64,000 nucleotides of DNA. Source: Eutrophocola sp965662685 (GTDB lineage Bacteria; Pseudomonadota; Gammaproteobacteria; Pseudomonadales; Pseudohongiellaceae). The notes under the pieces were generated by a model that searched no databases, was not told the DNA's origin, and saw only the letters and a program-made list of their open reading frames with translations. Of this stretch, positions 16,440 through 24,971 are shown piece after piece. The stretch lies in assembly GCA_965662685.1 (NCBI GenBank), contig CBFIIQ010000001.1, positions 1 to 64,000 of the forward strand. Reading direction: 5' to 3'. A program made the position numbers and the translations under genes. Within the stretch, counting starts at the first letter, position 1; each line of letters begins with the position of its first letter.

Positions 16440-17405
16440 ATGACTAATTCACACGGTTATCAGGATTTCACGCTCGGCAGCTTCGGCTTTTCCAGAGATG
16501 AGTATTTCTGCCATATCAGCTGGCAGACTATGGATGGCAGGCCCATGAGCCACACCATGGATGCAGGGAGTTTTCTGCGTGCGCTGATGCGCGATGTAGC
16601 CTGGGGCTTTTTCTATGGCTGGGTAAATTTCGATGAAGTGATTGGTACGGTGAATCATTATGCCACCGTGGACTTATTTGCGGGCTCCTACAATGGCGCC
16701 ATGAAAACTGCCGGCATCGACCGCCTTGAAAACTTTCCCACCGATGACATTCGTCAGGTATTTGAAGCCATGCTGGCTGACTGGACCAATGCCGACTTTG
16801 ATCCCTTTGCAGCCCCCCAGGAAACCGGCTCTCCCTATGGCCCAAAAAATGGCGACAACATGCCGGCTATCACCAGAGCCCGCGAACTGGCCAGGCGCTG
16901 TGTCGGACTTGAAGGCGATTTAGCCTTGCGCACCGATGAAAGTGGCGCACCTGTTAACCGGGCCTTTGCCGATGTGCCACAGGATAAACCGGAGATTCAT
17001 GCCGAGCCGGGTTATGAAAACCAGGTGCATGCCTTTAACTTATTTGCCTTTCTGTCGCGCTCCCAGGTGACCTGGAATCCCTCTTTCACCTCAGTAGTGA
17101 AGAACAGTTTCATGTGTCCCACTACCGAGGAACATATTCTGCCGATCATTCACGGCAATGACAGGGTTGAGTGGTTTTTCCAGATGTGTGATGAAATTCA
17201 CTGGGACTGCGCCCACAAGGATTCAGGCGAACCGCTGGCCAGAGTCATCATGAAAGCCGGCGACATGGCCGCCATGCCCGCTTACTGCCGGCATCAGGGC
17301 TACAGCCCGAAACGCTCAATGTTGCTGGTATGGGAGAACGGCTCCCCTACCCTGGTAGACGACATCAAGAGCGGCGCCGCGCCGGAAGTACCTGTTGCAT
17401 TCTGA
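16440..17405 (+). CDS. hydroquinone 1,2-dioxygenase large subunit-like (PnpD/HapD)
   Basis: 321 aa after the AAGGAG-preceded ATG at 16440. The iron site of PnpD, as I recall it (His256, Asn258, Glu262, His303), is reproduced with the same spacing: His238-x-Asn240-x3-Glu244 in LPIIHGNDRVEW and His285 in AYCRHQGY, 41 residues on. The end reads KRSMLLVWENG. The reaction is ring cleavage of hydroquinone to 4-hydroxymuconic semialdehyde. No semialdehyde dehydrogenase or maleylacetate reductase gene is nearby. The gene ends 7 bp before a 20-bp-arm palindrome. Confidence 0.8.
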   Translation: MTNSHGYQDFTLGSFGFSRDEYFCHISWQTMDGRPMSHTMDAGSFLRALMRDVAWGFFYGWVNFDEVIGTVNHYATVDLFAGSYNGAMKTAGIDRLENFPTDDIRQVFEAMLADWTNADFDPFAAPQETGSPYGPKNGDNMPAITRARELARRCVGLEGDLALRTDESGAPVNRAFADVPQDKPEIHAEPGYENQVHAFNLFAFLSRSQVTWNPSFTSVVKNSFMCPTTEEHILPIIHGNDRVEWFFQMCDEIHWDCAHKDSGEPLARVIMKAGDMAAMPAYCRHQGYSPKRSMLLVWENGSPTLVDDIKSGAAPEVPVAF

Positions 17406-17412
17406 AACAAAT

Positions 17413-17455
17413 AAAGGGGACGGAGGGATTTAAATTAAATCCCTCCGTCCCCTTT
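17413..17455. repeat. REP-like perfect palindrome, likely terminator
   Basis: Perfect 20-bp arms (17413-17432 and 17436-17455) with a 3-nt centre; the core is GGGGACGGAGGGATTT. It starts 7 bp after a stop codon and would form a very stable hairpin with T-rich flanks, so it probably ends the dioxygenase operon. A degenerate copy is at 30183-30222, also just after a stop codon. Confidence 0.75.
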
Positions 17456-17620
17456 TCACTTTATAACCGGTTGTCTTTAAAAGCATGCAGGGATTCAAGC
17501 CCGGCGAATAAAGATAAGAATATTATTTCAGATCAAAACCCTGTTTATAAAAATGCTTATACTTTAAAGTGCTTAGTGGTGATTACTGCAATCACCTTTT
17601 TCAGTATCCCGGAGAAAGTA

Positions 17621-18019
17621 ATGTCCATACCAAAAACTCTGCAGAGTATTACTCTGCTGTTTTGCTTATTACCTGCATTGCAGGCAGGCGCTCATCATTC
17701 AGCTGCTGTTTTTTACAATACCGATGACGAGCCTATATCCATCACCGGGACAGTAGCCAAATTCAATTTTCGCAACCCCCATGCCATTGTGGAATTGCTG
17801 GTCACTAACGAAGCCGGAGAAACCGAGCGCTGGACCTGCGAAACTTCAGCACCTTCAGCCTTGCGCCGTCGTGGCTGGAACCAGGAAGTGATGCAGGAAG
17901 GGGACACTATGACCCTTGAAGGTATTCGGGCAAGGGATGGCTCCCTGTTGATGCGAATCACCCGAGCCGTCAAAGCTGATGGCACCGTAATCGGAGTATC
18001 CAGGAACCTCAATGACTAA
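17621..18019 (+). CDS. DUF6152 secreted protein, paralogue 3
   Basis: 132 aa from the ATG at 17621 with a GGAG site. The signal peptide ends QAGA, and the mature N-terminus is predicted as HHSAAVFYNT. Family blocks: GTVAKFNFRNPHAIVELLV, ERWTCETSAPSALRRRGW, EGDTMTLEGIRARDGS. The last codons overlap the next gene by 8 bp, so the two are translationally coupled. It sits in its own two-gene unit downstream of the dioxygenase operon. Confidence 0.82.
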   Translation: MSIPKTLQSITLLFCLLPALQAGAHHSAAVFYNTDDEPISITGTVAKFNFRNPHAIVELLVTNEAGETERWTCETSAPSALRRRGWNQEVMQEGDTMTLEGIRARDGSLLMRITRAVKADGTVIGVSRNLND

Positions 18020-18788
18020 TCTAAAAACATTCATCGGCTTGCTCGTGTGTCTGTCAGTTATGGGTGCCACAAGCCCACTTCAGGCACAACCTGATCTTAG
18101 TGGTTACTGGATGATTTCCTTTGGACCAATCCCCCCCCAGCGTGAAGCAACGCCGGAAGAGCAAGCCATGATAAATGCCCTGCCAGCGGGCACACTCCTG
18201 TTGGCGGACTCAGGACTCAGGGAATTTCCTGAAGGCGATTATGGCGGTTTGAATGTCACTGAGACGGCCCAACAGAAAGCCTTGAGTTATGACCCTTCGG
18301 TCCAGGTCGAGCTTGGCAGTACCTGTCAGCCTCCCAGTATTATCTATTCCATGCAGGGACCCTTTCCAATCGAGATTTACCAGGGGCGTGACCTTATAGT
18401 CATTAAAATGGAATATTTTGATGTTGTGCGGATTATCCATTTGAACATGGATTCTCATCCAGACAATTTACCGCCGACAGTCAGTGGTCATTCCATTGGT
18501 CATTGGCAGGGAGATACGCTGGTTGTTGATACCGTCAATATCAAGGAGAGCACCTTCCTGAACAACGGCCTTGATCACACCCGTGACATGCACCTGATAG
18601 AACATTTTCGACTTGGCGAAGACGGGCAGACACTTTTTATCATGCAGGAATATGAAGACCCGGCCGTGTTTGCCGGCCGTTCTGCCCGACTAATTCCCCT
18701 GAACAAGGGTGGCGAGGACGATGTGGTCTGGCCCTATGACTGTGATCCCAGCTATGGCGCAGCTATCGAGGCACGGGAACAGAATTGA
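18012..18788 (+). CDS. secreted SIGHWEGD-family protein, paralogue D
   Basis: 258 aa. The signal peptide ends LQAQ, and the mature start is PDLSGYW. A ~60-residue insertion precedes the core. The hallmark is VSGHSIGHWQGDTLVVDT, followed by DMHLIEHFRL and a final WPYDCDPSYG. A Cys pair (CQPP near 105 and the C-terminal Cys) may form a disulfide. It is coupled to the DUF6152 gene by an 8-bp overlap and followed by a strong terminator. Confidence 0.72.
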   Translation: MTNLKTFIGLLVCLSVMGATSPLQAQPDLSGYWMISFGPIPPQREATPEEQAMINALPAGTLLLADSGLREFPEGDYGGLNVTETAQQKALSYDPSVQVELGSTCQPPSIIYSMQGPFPIEIYQGRDLIVIKMEYFDVVRIIHLNMDSHPDNLPPTVSGHSIGHWQGDTLVVDTVNIKESTFLNNGLDHTRDMHLIEHFRLGEDGQTLFIMQEYEDPAVFAGRSARLIPLNKGGEDDVVWPYDCDPSYGAAIEAREQN

Positions 18789-18823
18789 CAGGCTAATTCA
18801 GCAACAGCTCATTGTTCGAAGCA

Positions 18824-18865
18824 AAAAAAACCGGCATCTAACTTCTGTCTGATGCCGGTTTTTTT
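18824..18865. terminator. bidirectional rho-independent terminator
   Basis: GC-rich stem CCGGCATC/GATGCCGG (18831-18838 and 18851-18858), extended by a seven-A run on one side and a seven-T run on the other. It lies between convergent genes, so it can end both. Confidence 0.9.
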
Positions 18866-18881
18866 AGTTATGAGCTTAAGA

Positions 18882-19553
18882 TCAGTCAGTGGCGAAACAG
18901 TACAGCAAACCAGCACCACCCACCTGAACCAGCGCCTGCTGGGTACAACCTGGCGTACCATGGGACGAGTTCCAGGAAGAGCCCGGATCATTAAAAGAAT
19001 AGCGATCAGCATGACCTACCCAGGCACTGCCCTCATCATTGCTGGTCCAGTTGTTACAGGTTCTGTCCTCACCAGAAGGCATGGCAGTACCATCCATCTG
19101 TGAACCGGTAAGCACATCATGCTCGGTAAAGTCCGGATTGCCATCAATGCGTGAAGCAAACTGGTGACCGTTTTCGTCACGGCTATGCATCCAGTTGAAA
19201 TTGGAATTGTCATAATGGAGATTTTCCACGCTGGTCGCCATGACGACTCCCTTGGCATTGGCCCAGGGACCTGCACCAATGCGATCACGGGCATCAACGC
19301 CATTGGGACCCTGGGTGCTCAGGTAGGCTCTCCAGGTAAGGTGACCTGCTCCTGCTTCGGTTGCCAGCACCTGGCAATGGGCATCAGCGCCAGCGAGCCC
19401 GCCCAGGTTGCCGCCATCCCCCATTGTCCTGCTGGTGATGAAAAATGTCATTTCAGGACGTTCGGCAGCAGCATCTGGCTGCGCTGCCGAGACCATGCCA
19501 GGAAGCGTCATTACGCCCAATAAACAAAAAGCATTTACAATATTATTTTTCAT
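18882..19553 (-). CDS. secreted lectin-like protein (endostatin/C-type-lectin-like fold)
   Basis: 223 aa with a signal peptide cut near VSAAQ. The pattern GGLAGADAHCQVLATEAGAG, then TWRAYLST, and further on ARDRIGAGPWANAKG, is seen in secreted proteins with an endostatin-like or C-type-lectin-like fold (DUF1554/Len-type). Four cysteines (near residues 60, 168, 203 and 219) suit two disulfides. A ligand-binding role outside the cytoplasm is likely, but the ligand is unknown. It is the first convergent neighbour of the SIGHWEGD unit across a terminator. Confidence 0.6.
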   Translation of the reverse strand: MKNNIVNAFCLLGVMTLPGMVSAAQPDAAAERPEMTFFITSRTMGDGGNLGGLAGADAHCQVLATEAGAGHLTWRAYLSTQGPNGVDARDRIGAGPWANAKGVVMATSVENLHYDNSNFNWMHSRDENGHQFASRIDGNPDFTEHDVLTGSQMDGTAMPSGEDRTCNNWTSNDEGSAWVGHADRYSFNDPGSSWNSSHGTPGCTQQALVQVGGAGLLYCFATD

Positions 19554-19598
19554 TAACTCTTGCTCCTTTTACATAATTTTATAGCTAAATAATTCCAG

Positions 19599-19679
19599 TC
19601 AGGACTGCACCAATTCAATCTTGATGCCATCAAGATCTTTAAAGCGGAAGACACCTGCCTCTTCAGCAGCCAGCAAGCG
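19599..19679 (-). pseudogene. VOC-family (glyoxalase-like) C-terminal remnant
   Basis: The minus strand reads LLAAEEAGVFRFKDLDGIKI, then ELVQ and a stop, the usual C-terminal strand and metal-ligand Glu of glyoxalase/bleomycin-type VOC proteins. Nothing upstream completes the domain; the adjacent hydrolase gene ends at 19701 in the way. Confidence 0.6.
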
Positions 19680-19700
19680 ACACTATGATTTTAATATCAA

Positions 19701-20654
19701 TCAGGGTGCGACCACCCCGTTGAATTTGCGCTCAACTGTCCAGCTATCATCCCGACACAAACCACAGTCACTACCAATAAAATACAAGGCAGCCTGGCGA
19801 TTACCGCGAAGCTGCCAGTTCAGCCACTGCAGCGCGACTTGCGCCGCACTGCCGCCGTTTTCATCCATAAACGTGCCGCCATGATCTCTCTCAATATTTG
19901 CCACAGCCACCGGTACATGGTTAATACGTTTAAAATCATTCATGCCGTTGGCATAGGCAATATCAGTTTCACCACCGAGTATGTAAATAACAGGAGTATG
20001 GATATCCGCAAGCGCCTCCTTGCCAATATTCATGTCAGGAATGGCAACAGGCGGGGCCTCATTGAAGATTCCCGTATTGTGCATAAGCAATGTCTTAACA
20101 CGGGGGTCAGATGCAACCCGGTTTACCTGAACCCCGCCACAACTATATCCAGAGAGCGCCACCTGGTCAGGATCAATGCGACCATAGTAAGGACTTTCCG
20201 GACGCCGGTTTTCAGCTAGCGCCCAGTCTATCGCCTGACGCAGAGATACATAGGAAGTCCGGCGCGGCTGCTCACCTTCTGCAACAGGTACGCGGTCGAT
20301 GGCGCCTGGGCCACTGAGAATGCGCCCACCGGCAATTACCAGGTAACCATGAGACGCCAGTTCCAGCAAATGGAAACGGGAGCTGGCACCATCAAAGGAG
20401 CAGCCACCATTCCCCCATGCCACTATGCCCAGTTTCAAATCACTCATAGCATCAAGATCACGTGGGCGATAAATTACCTGATCCGGGAGAGAAGCATCCA
20501 TCTCCTTGATGGCAGGATAAAGTCCTGTTCCAGCGTTGTCAGAACGCTTGTTCAATTCCTGCATGACATCGGCAGGCTGGGCAGACGCGAAGCCTGAGAG
20601 AAATGCAGGCAGGGTACTTGCAATTATCAGAGTAAGAATATGACGGTTTGTCAT
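19701..20654 (-). CDS. secreted alpha/beta hydrolase
   Basis: 317 aa with a signal peptide cut near ASAQ. The nucleophile elbow is SGYSCGG with Ser171; a preceding strand GIVAWGNGGCSFDG would give the oxyanion region, and the acid and His probably lie in GGETDIAY and ERDHGGTF. The architecture resembles cutinase/PET-hydrolase-like or dienelactone-like periplasmic esterases. The leader carries an unusual tandem octamer repeat just before the GGGGG ribosome site. Substrate unknown. Confidence 0.75.
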   Translation of the reverse strand: MTNRHILTLIIASTLPAFLSGFASAQPADVMQELNKRSDNAGTGLYPAIKEMDASLPDQVIYRPRDLDAMSDLKLGIVAWGNGGCSFDGASSRFHLLELASHGYLVIAGGRILSGPGAIDRVPVAEGEQPRRTSYVSLRQAIDWALAENRRPESPYYGRIDPDQVALSGYSCGGVQVNRVASDPRVKTLLMHNTGIFNEAPPVAIPDMNIGKEALADIHTPVIYILGGETDIAYANGMNDFKRINHVPVAVANIERDHGGTFMDENGGSAAQVALQWLNWQLRGNRQAALYFIGSDCGLCRDDSWTVERKFNGVVAP

Positions 20655-20666
20655 AATGATGCCCCC

Positions 20667-20700
20667 TTCTTGTTTTCTTGTTTTCTTGTTTTCTTGTTTT
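20667..20700. repeat. tandem octamer TTCTTGTT x4 upstream of hydrolase
   Basis: Four perfect 8-bp units plus 2 bp, starting 12 bp before the ATG of the minus-strand hydrolase. In the mRNA they would read as A-rich repeats directly upstream of the ribosome site. Changes in copy number would alter the leader, not the reading frame. Confidence 0.8.
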
Positions 20701-20920
20701 GTTTTTAAATGACTGGTTTACTGCGATAAACAGGGATTCCTATAATGCAGTCCTTTGTCTGGCGGGTAAAGTATAAAAATAAGGCTAGTCGATGAGGGAT
20801 ATTATTGAACGCTAAAATTACTTGCAGAAAAACCATTTTAAATTGACTGAAATGCTGTAAAGGCACTATTTACCAATCGTCCCCGAAGACGATAAATCAA
20901 CTTCAATGAGAGGTGACATT

Positions 20921-21382
20921 ATGGACAGAACAAAATTACTTACACTTATTGGCACTGCATTACTTTGCTGGGGAACTGCTGCCCTGGCACAAACTGAAAT
21001 CATGCCGGGCGTGAACGTGGCCAATGTCATCAGAATTTTTGCTACTCCCGATGGTGGCTCCCGCGTTGAAGTCCTTGCCATCTCGCCGGATGCAAAGCCC
21101 ATTCCTGTTACCAGCATGACCGCAAGCGCCTACGCCGGCTCCGGCGTTAGCAGCGCCCCGGACTGGCACACGGCACCACGGAAACAGTTTGCGATCAATA
21201 TGAGTGGCGCACTTGAGGTTGAACTGACCGATGGCAGCCGCCAGCATATTGGCAGTGACCTGGTGTTTCTCGAAGACCTGACAGGCAAGGGCCATATTAC
21301 CCGCGCCCTGGGTCCGGTCACCAATGTCTTTATTCATGTGCCGGACGATTTTGACATCGTCGCCTGGGCCGCAGGCCGTTAA
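20921..21382 (+). CDS. secreted cupin-like protein
   Basis: 153 aa. I use the ATG at 20921 (MDRTKLLTLIG) because it gives a clean signal peptide ending ALAQ and follows a GAGAGGTGA site. The second half, ALEVELTDGSRQHIGSDLVF then LEDLTGKGHITR, follows the cupin strand pattern (G-x-DLV-x-E-D-x-x-GKGH). The usual His pair of cupin motif 1 is not clear, so a metal site is uncertain. It leads a three-gene set of secreted proteins with an esterase (25 bp gap) and a serine hydrolase. Confidence 0.65.
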   Translation: MDRTKLLTLIGTALLCWGTAALAQTEIMPGVNVANVIRIFATPDGGSRVEVLAISPDAKPIPVTSMTASAYAGSGVSSAPDWHTAPRKQFAINMSGALEVELTDGSRQHIGSDLVFLEDLTGKGHITRALGPVTNVFIHVPDDFDIVAWAAGR

Positions 21383-21407
21383 ACGCATATAACAAGGGGA
21401 AATCACC

Positions 21408-22430
21408 ATGCCAAAAATACAATCAACAATTTACACTGCCTGCCTTTTTCTTGGCAGCCTCTTGCTCAGCACCTGTTTATTCGCCCAAGGGGATTTGCAG
21501 CAGATCAAGGTCTACAGCCCATCCCTTGAAGGCAATCTCAATGGCGATAGCGCCGAGCGTGATGTCTATGTTTACCTGCCCCCTGGCTATGAAGATTCCA
21601 ACCGGCGCTATCCTGTCATCTATTTTCTGCATGGCTATGGGGTTGGTGCTGAAATCTACGTAAACGGCGTACTGGATTTACCGGGCTCCGTTGATGACGC
21701 CATGGCAGCAGGCGCGCAGGAATTCATTCTGGTAATGCCTGATGCTTTCAATAAATACAGTGGCAGCATGTATTCCAATTCGCCCACTATTGGTGACTGG
21801 GAAAGCTGGATTGCCAAAGATCTGGTGTCCTATATCGACACCAATTACCGCACACTTGCCCAACGGGAAAGTCGGGGTTTATCCGGTCATTCCATGGGTG
21901 GTTACGGCACTCTGCGCATCGGCATGAAAGCACCGGAGGTTTTCGGTGCCCTGTATGCCATGAGTTCCTGCTGCCTGTTAAACAATGCACCGCCGCAGGA
22001 GCGGGTGGCAACCGAGCTCACACGAATGGCAGACGGGATAGAAGCTTACAAAATGGGATCATTTGAAAACGCCATGCTGGCACAGGCATCCGCCTGGGCG
22101 CCTAATCCTGACAATCCGCCCTATTACCTGGATCTGCCCTACAGCGATGGCGTTGAGCAGCCGCTGGTGCAACGCAAGTGGACTGCCAATTCCCCGCTGG
22201 TGTTTGTGGACCAGTATGTGCCGGCACTGAAACAGTATCGGGCTATTTTTCTGGATGTGGGAAACGAAGATGGCCTGGAAGCCACCAACACACAACTGGA
22301 TGCGGCACTCACCCGGCTCGGCATTGAACACGCTTACGAAATCTATGCCGGTGATCACGGCAATCGAGTCGGTCAGCGTTTCATCGACAATTTGCTACCG
22401 TTTTTTACCGGACAACTGGTATTACAATAA
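21408..22430 (+). CDS. secreted esterase (feruloyl-esterase/esterase D-like)
   Basis: 340 aa. The signal peptide ends LFAQ. The opening RDVYVYLPPGYEDSNRRYPV, then IYFLHGYG, is the signature of the PF00756 esterase family. The nucleophile is Ser162 in SGHSMGGYG; likely Asp and His follow in LDVGNEDGL and AGDHGNRVG. Members act on feruloyl or other acyl esters, or on S-formylglutathione; export favours an extracellular ester. It lies between the cupin and the serine hydrolase in one unit. Confidence 0.85.
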   Translation: MPKIQSTIYTACLFLGSLLLSTCLFAQGDLQQIKVYSPSLEGNLNGDSAERDVYVYLPPGYEDSNRRYPVIYFLHGYGVGAEIYVNGVLDLPGSVDDAMAAGAQEFILVMPDAFNKYSGSMYSNSPTIGDWESWIAKDLVSYIDTNYRTLAQRESRGLSGHSMGGYGTLRIGMKAPEVFGALYAMSSCCLLNNAPPQERVATELTRMADGIEAYKMGSFENAMLAQASAWAPNPDNPPYYLDLPYSDGVEQPLVQRKWTANSPLVFVDQYVPALKQYRAIFLDVGNEDGLEATNTQLDAALTRLGIEHAYEIYAGDHGNRVGQRFIDNLLPFFTGQLVLQ

Positions 22431-22456
22431 AAAATATAAAAGTGGGGTTTAATGCC

Positions 22457-23701
22457 ATGAAGCAAAACATCAAACATATCCTGATCGCCCTGCTGCTATT
22501 ACCTCTACCTGTAATTGCCGCACAGGACGACATTATTGCCGGCTTTTCCAGCGCGCGGCTGGCGGTTATGGACCAGGCCATTCAGGCGGAAGTCGATGCA
22601 GGCAATATTGCCGGCATGGTGGTCGCGGTCGCCCGGCATGGCCAGATAGTACACAACAAGGCCTATGGTTTTGCCGACAGGGAAAACCGCGACACAATGA
22701 ACACGGAAAACCTGTTTCGCCTTTATTCCATGACCAAGCCGGTGACCAGTGTGGCCCTGCTGACCCTTTACGAAAAGGGTATGTTCCATCTCAACGATCC
22801 GCTGGAGAAATACATACCACAGTTTCGCGACCTGAAAGTCTTTGCCGGCTATGACAGCAGCGGCAACATGATCCTGGAAGCCCCCAAACGTAAACCCACT
22901 ATCCAGGATGCTTTTCGCCACACAGCGGGGCTGTCAGGCGGCCTCGGTAATCATGCGGTAGATGCCATCTATCGCGAGCACGGGCTGTTGATGTTCCAAC
23001 TGGATTCCCTGAGCCAGGAAATTGAACAACTGGCGAAGGTTCCCCTGCGTTACCAGCCAGGGGAAGAATGGGTTTATGGCCTCAATCATGATATTCAGGC
23101 TTATCTGGTAGAAGTATTGTCAGGCATGTCTTTTGCGGATTATCTGGAACAGACTATTTTCGAACCTCTGGCAATGCACGACACAATGTTTGGCGTACCG
23201 CGTTCCCGTGCTGATGATTTTGCCCGGGTCTACGTACCCAATGGCGATGGCGGGATCATTCCGGAAGCCGAAGACGGTTATGCCCGCTTTACCGATCACC
23301 ATTTTGCGACACTTAGTCTGTCTTCTTCCACTGGGGATTACCTGAAGTTTGCCCGCATGATGCTCGGGGGTGGTGAGTTGGACGGGATCCGTATACTCGG
23401 CCGCAAAACCGTAGAACTGATGTCACACAATCACCTGCCTGAAAGCATTCCATCCATCAATAACGGCAACGGCCCGACTGCAAGCGGTTATGGCCTGGGC
23501 GTTTCCGTGACACTGGATGCCGCGCAGCTGGGCAACATGGATACAAAGGGCAGTTTCGGTTGGGGCGGTGCGGCAACCACCAATTTCCGGGTTGATCCAG
23601 TGGAGGACATGACCTACGTCATCATGGGGCAGACTTTCCCCAGCAACTCGGCAATTCTGAATAAGGTACAGACTCTGATCTACCAGGCTCTGGTGGAATA
23701 A
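22457..23701 (+). CDS. serine hydrolase, beta-lactamase class C family
   Basis: 414 aa from the ATG at 22457; signal peptide to about VIAAQ. The SxxK motif is Ser91-Met-Thr-Lys94 in LYSMTKPV. The YxN-type motif is YGLNHDIQ, and an HTAGLSGG block and a GWGGAATTNFRV segment near the end match the esterase/lactamase group (EstB-like, LACTB-like). This group includes esterases and peptidases as well as lactamases, so resistance cannot be inferred. It is the last gene of the secreted-hydrolase unit. Confidence 0.85.
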   Translation: MKQNIKHILIALLLLPLPVIAAQDDIIAGFSSARLAVMDQAIQAEVDAGNIAGMVVAVARHGQIVHNKAYGFADRENRDTMNTENLFRLYSMTKPVTSVALLTLYEKGMFHLNDPLEKYIPQFRDLKVFAGYDSSGNMILEAPKRKPTIQDAFRHTAGLSGGLGNHAVDAIYREHGLLMFQLDSLSQEIEQLAKVPLRYQPGEEWVYGLNHDIQAYLVEVLSGMSFADYLEQTIFEPLAMHDTMFGVPRSRADDFARVYVPNGDGGIIPEAEDGYARFTDHHFATLSLSSSTGDYLKFARMMLGGGELDGIRILGRKTVELMSHNHLPESIPSINNGNGPTASGYGLGVSVTLDAAQLGNMDTKGSFGWGGAATTNFRVDPVEDMTYVIMGQTFPSNSAILNKVQTLIYQALVE

Positions 23702-23755
23702 GGTCTGCCAGGCGAGCGGCCTCTAATAAGAATCCCCAAAAAGATTAACTATTTA

Positions 23756-24811
23756 TCACAGGCATTCATTGCCCAGATAACCACCGCCACCACAGTAGGA
23801 AATGTCCTGCATCTGCATCAGAATGCCATCCGGATCAGTAAAATAGACTTCAGGGGTTCCGCCTTCGACGCCACCCCGTTCTGGCATGCGCCGGCTTACA
23901 TAATGCATCATTGGGCCAATCTGGCCATCACCACGCGCGCTTAATCCGTAGTCAGTTAATTTCTCGAGCATCTGTGCTTCATCAAAGCCATGAATATTGA
24001 AACTGGCATGATGAATATTGGCAGGAGCCTGCCCCTGGCCTGGAAATGGGCCTGCATACATGACAAATTGATAGCCATCACCAATACCGGTTACCGGCGA
24101 ACCTGCTCCCTGGTAAGCCTGAATCTTGAGATCGAAAGCCTCCTGGTAGTATTTGTTTGCTCCAGCGCCGTCGTTGACGAAGGCAGTGAAGTGATTGATT
24201 TCATTCAAGTCAAAAATTCCAGCTGATGCGGGTCTGGATGCTTCACAATTATTACCCAGCGGGCCACTGCCACCACAATAGGAATCATCCACCAGTTGAA
24301 CGATTACGCCGTTAGCGTCTGCAAAATGAAGCTCTGGCGTTCCCTGCCGGTCATCGATCCAGACACTCATGGCATTTTCAATCCCGGGTATGGATTGGTC
24401 AGGCGAGTCTATCTCTTTAAAGCCTGCTGATATCAGCGCTTCGTGCTGGGAAACCAGATCAAAATCCTGAACACTGTATCCCAGTTTGGTGATATCGGGC
24501 ATTTCACCCTGCATAAGCTCCCTTACCGCCATAAACTGGTTACTGCTACCTATCTGAAGACAGGTACGTCCGGCAAAGGTTGAAATAATATTCATCCCAA
24601 AAAGTCCCTGATAAAAATCCAGGGTACGTTCAACATCCGCCACTTTGATCTCAAAACAATGAAGTTTATTTAACTTGATACCTGTAGATATGGTTTGCGC
24701 TAAAATTCTGGAGAAAGGAGACGAACACATACCGAATGCCGCACCCAGACGCAGAAAACCTCTGCGCTTGAGTCGGGAAAAAGATGGAATTGAGCAGGCC
24801 TTATGTTTCAT
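23756..24811 (-). CDS. Tat-exported protein with two VOC domains
   Basis: 351 aa. The N-terminus KRRGFLRLGAAFG is a twin-arginine signal (Arg16-Arg17). Two vicinal-oxygen-chelate domains follow (about 45-175 and 205-340); each starts with an H-F/H-C strand and ends FADANGVIVQLVDD or FTDPDGILMQMQDI. Each domain is followed by a nearly identical Cys motif, SYCGGxGxLGNxC, not part of the usual VOC fold. Export through Tat implies folding, perhaps with metal, in the cytoplasm first. Dioxygenase or lyase activity is possible; the substrate is unknown. Confidence 0.75.
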   Translation of the reverse strand: MKHKACSIPSFSRLKRRGFLRLGAAFGMCSSPFSRILAQTISTGIKLNKLHCFEIKVADVERTLDFYQGLFGMNIISTFAGRTCLQIGSSNQFMAVRELMQGEMPDITKLGYSVQDFDLVSQHEALISAGFKEIDSPDQSIPGIENAMSVWIDDRQGTPELHFADANGVIVQLVDDSYCGGSGPLGNNCEASRPASAGIFDLNEINHFTAFVNDGAGANKYYQEAFDLKIQAYQGAGSPVTGIGDGYQFVMYAGPFPGQGQAPANIHHASFNIHGFDEAQMLEKLTDYGLSARGDGQIGPMMHYVSRRMPERGGVEGGTPEVYFTDPDGILMQMQDISYCGGGGYLGNECL

Positions 24812-24971
24812 TTTTTTATCTCTCTAAAAAAACTCTTTATTCGGTAAATGATGTATGGAATGTAATTATAGACTTTATCCCTGATTACATTAAACCAGTT
24901 GAATTTAACACTTTGTCCGGTTATAACACTTTAAAAACAATATAAAAATACCTGGGGGCATACACTGCTCA

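Noticed and set aside
19621..19884. Plus-strand 87-aa frame over the hydrolase 3' end
   Set aside because: Lies opposite the hydrolase and the VOC remnant; no ribosome site or domain.
22457..23701. Reading the class C-like serine hydrolase as an antibiotic resistance beta-lactamase
   Set aside because: The SxxK/YxN fold is shared by esterases and peptidases; the neighbouring secreted esterase and cupin suggest metabolism, and nothing points to resistance.
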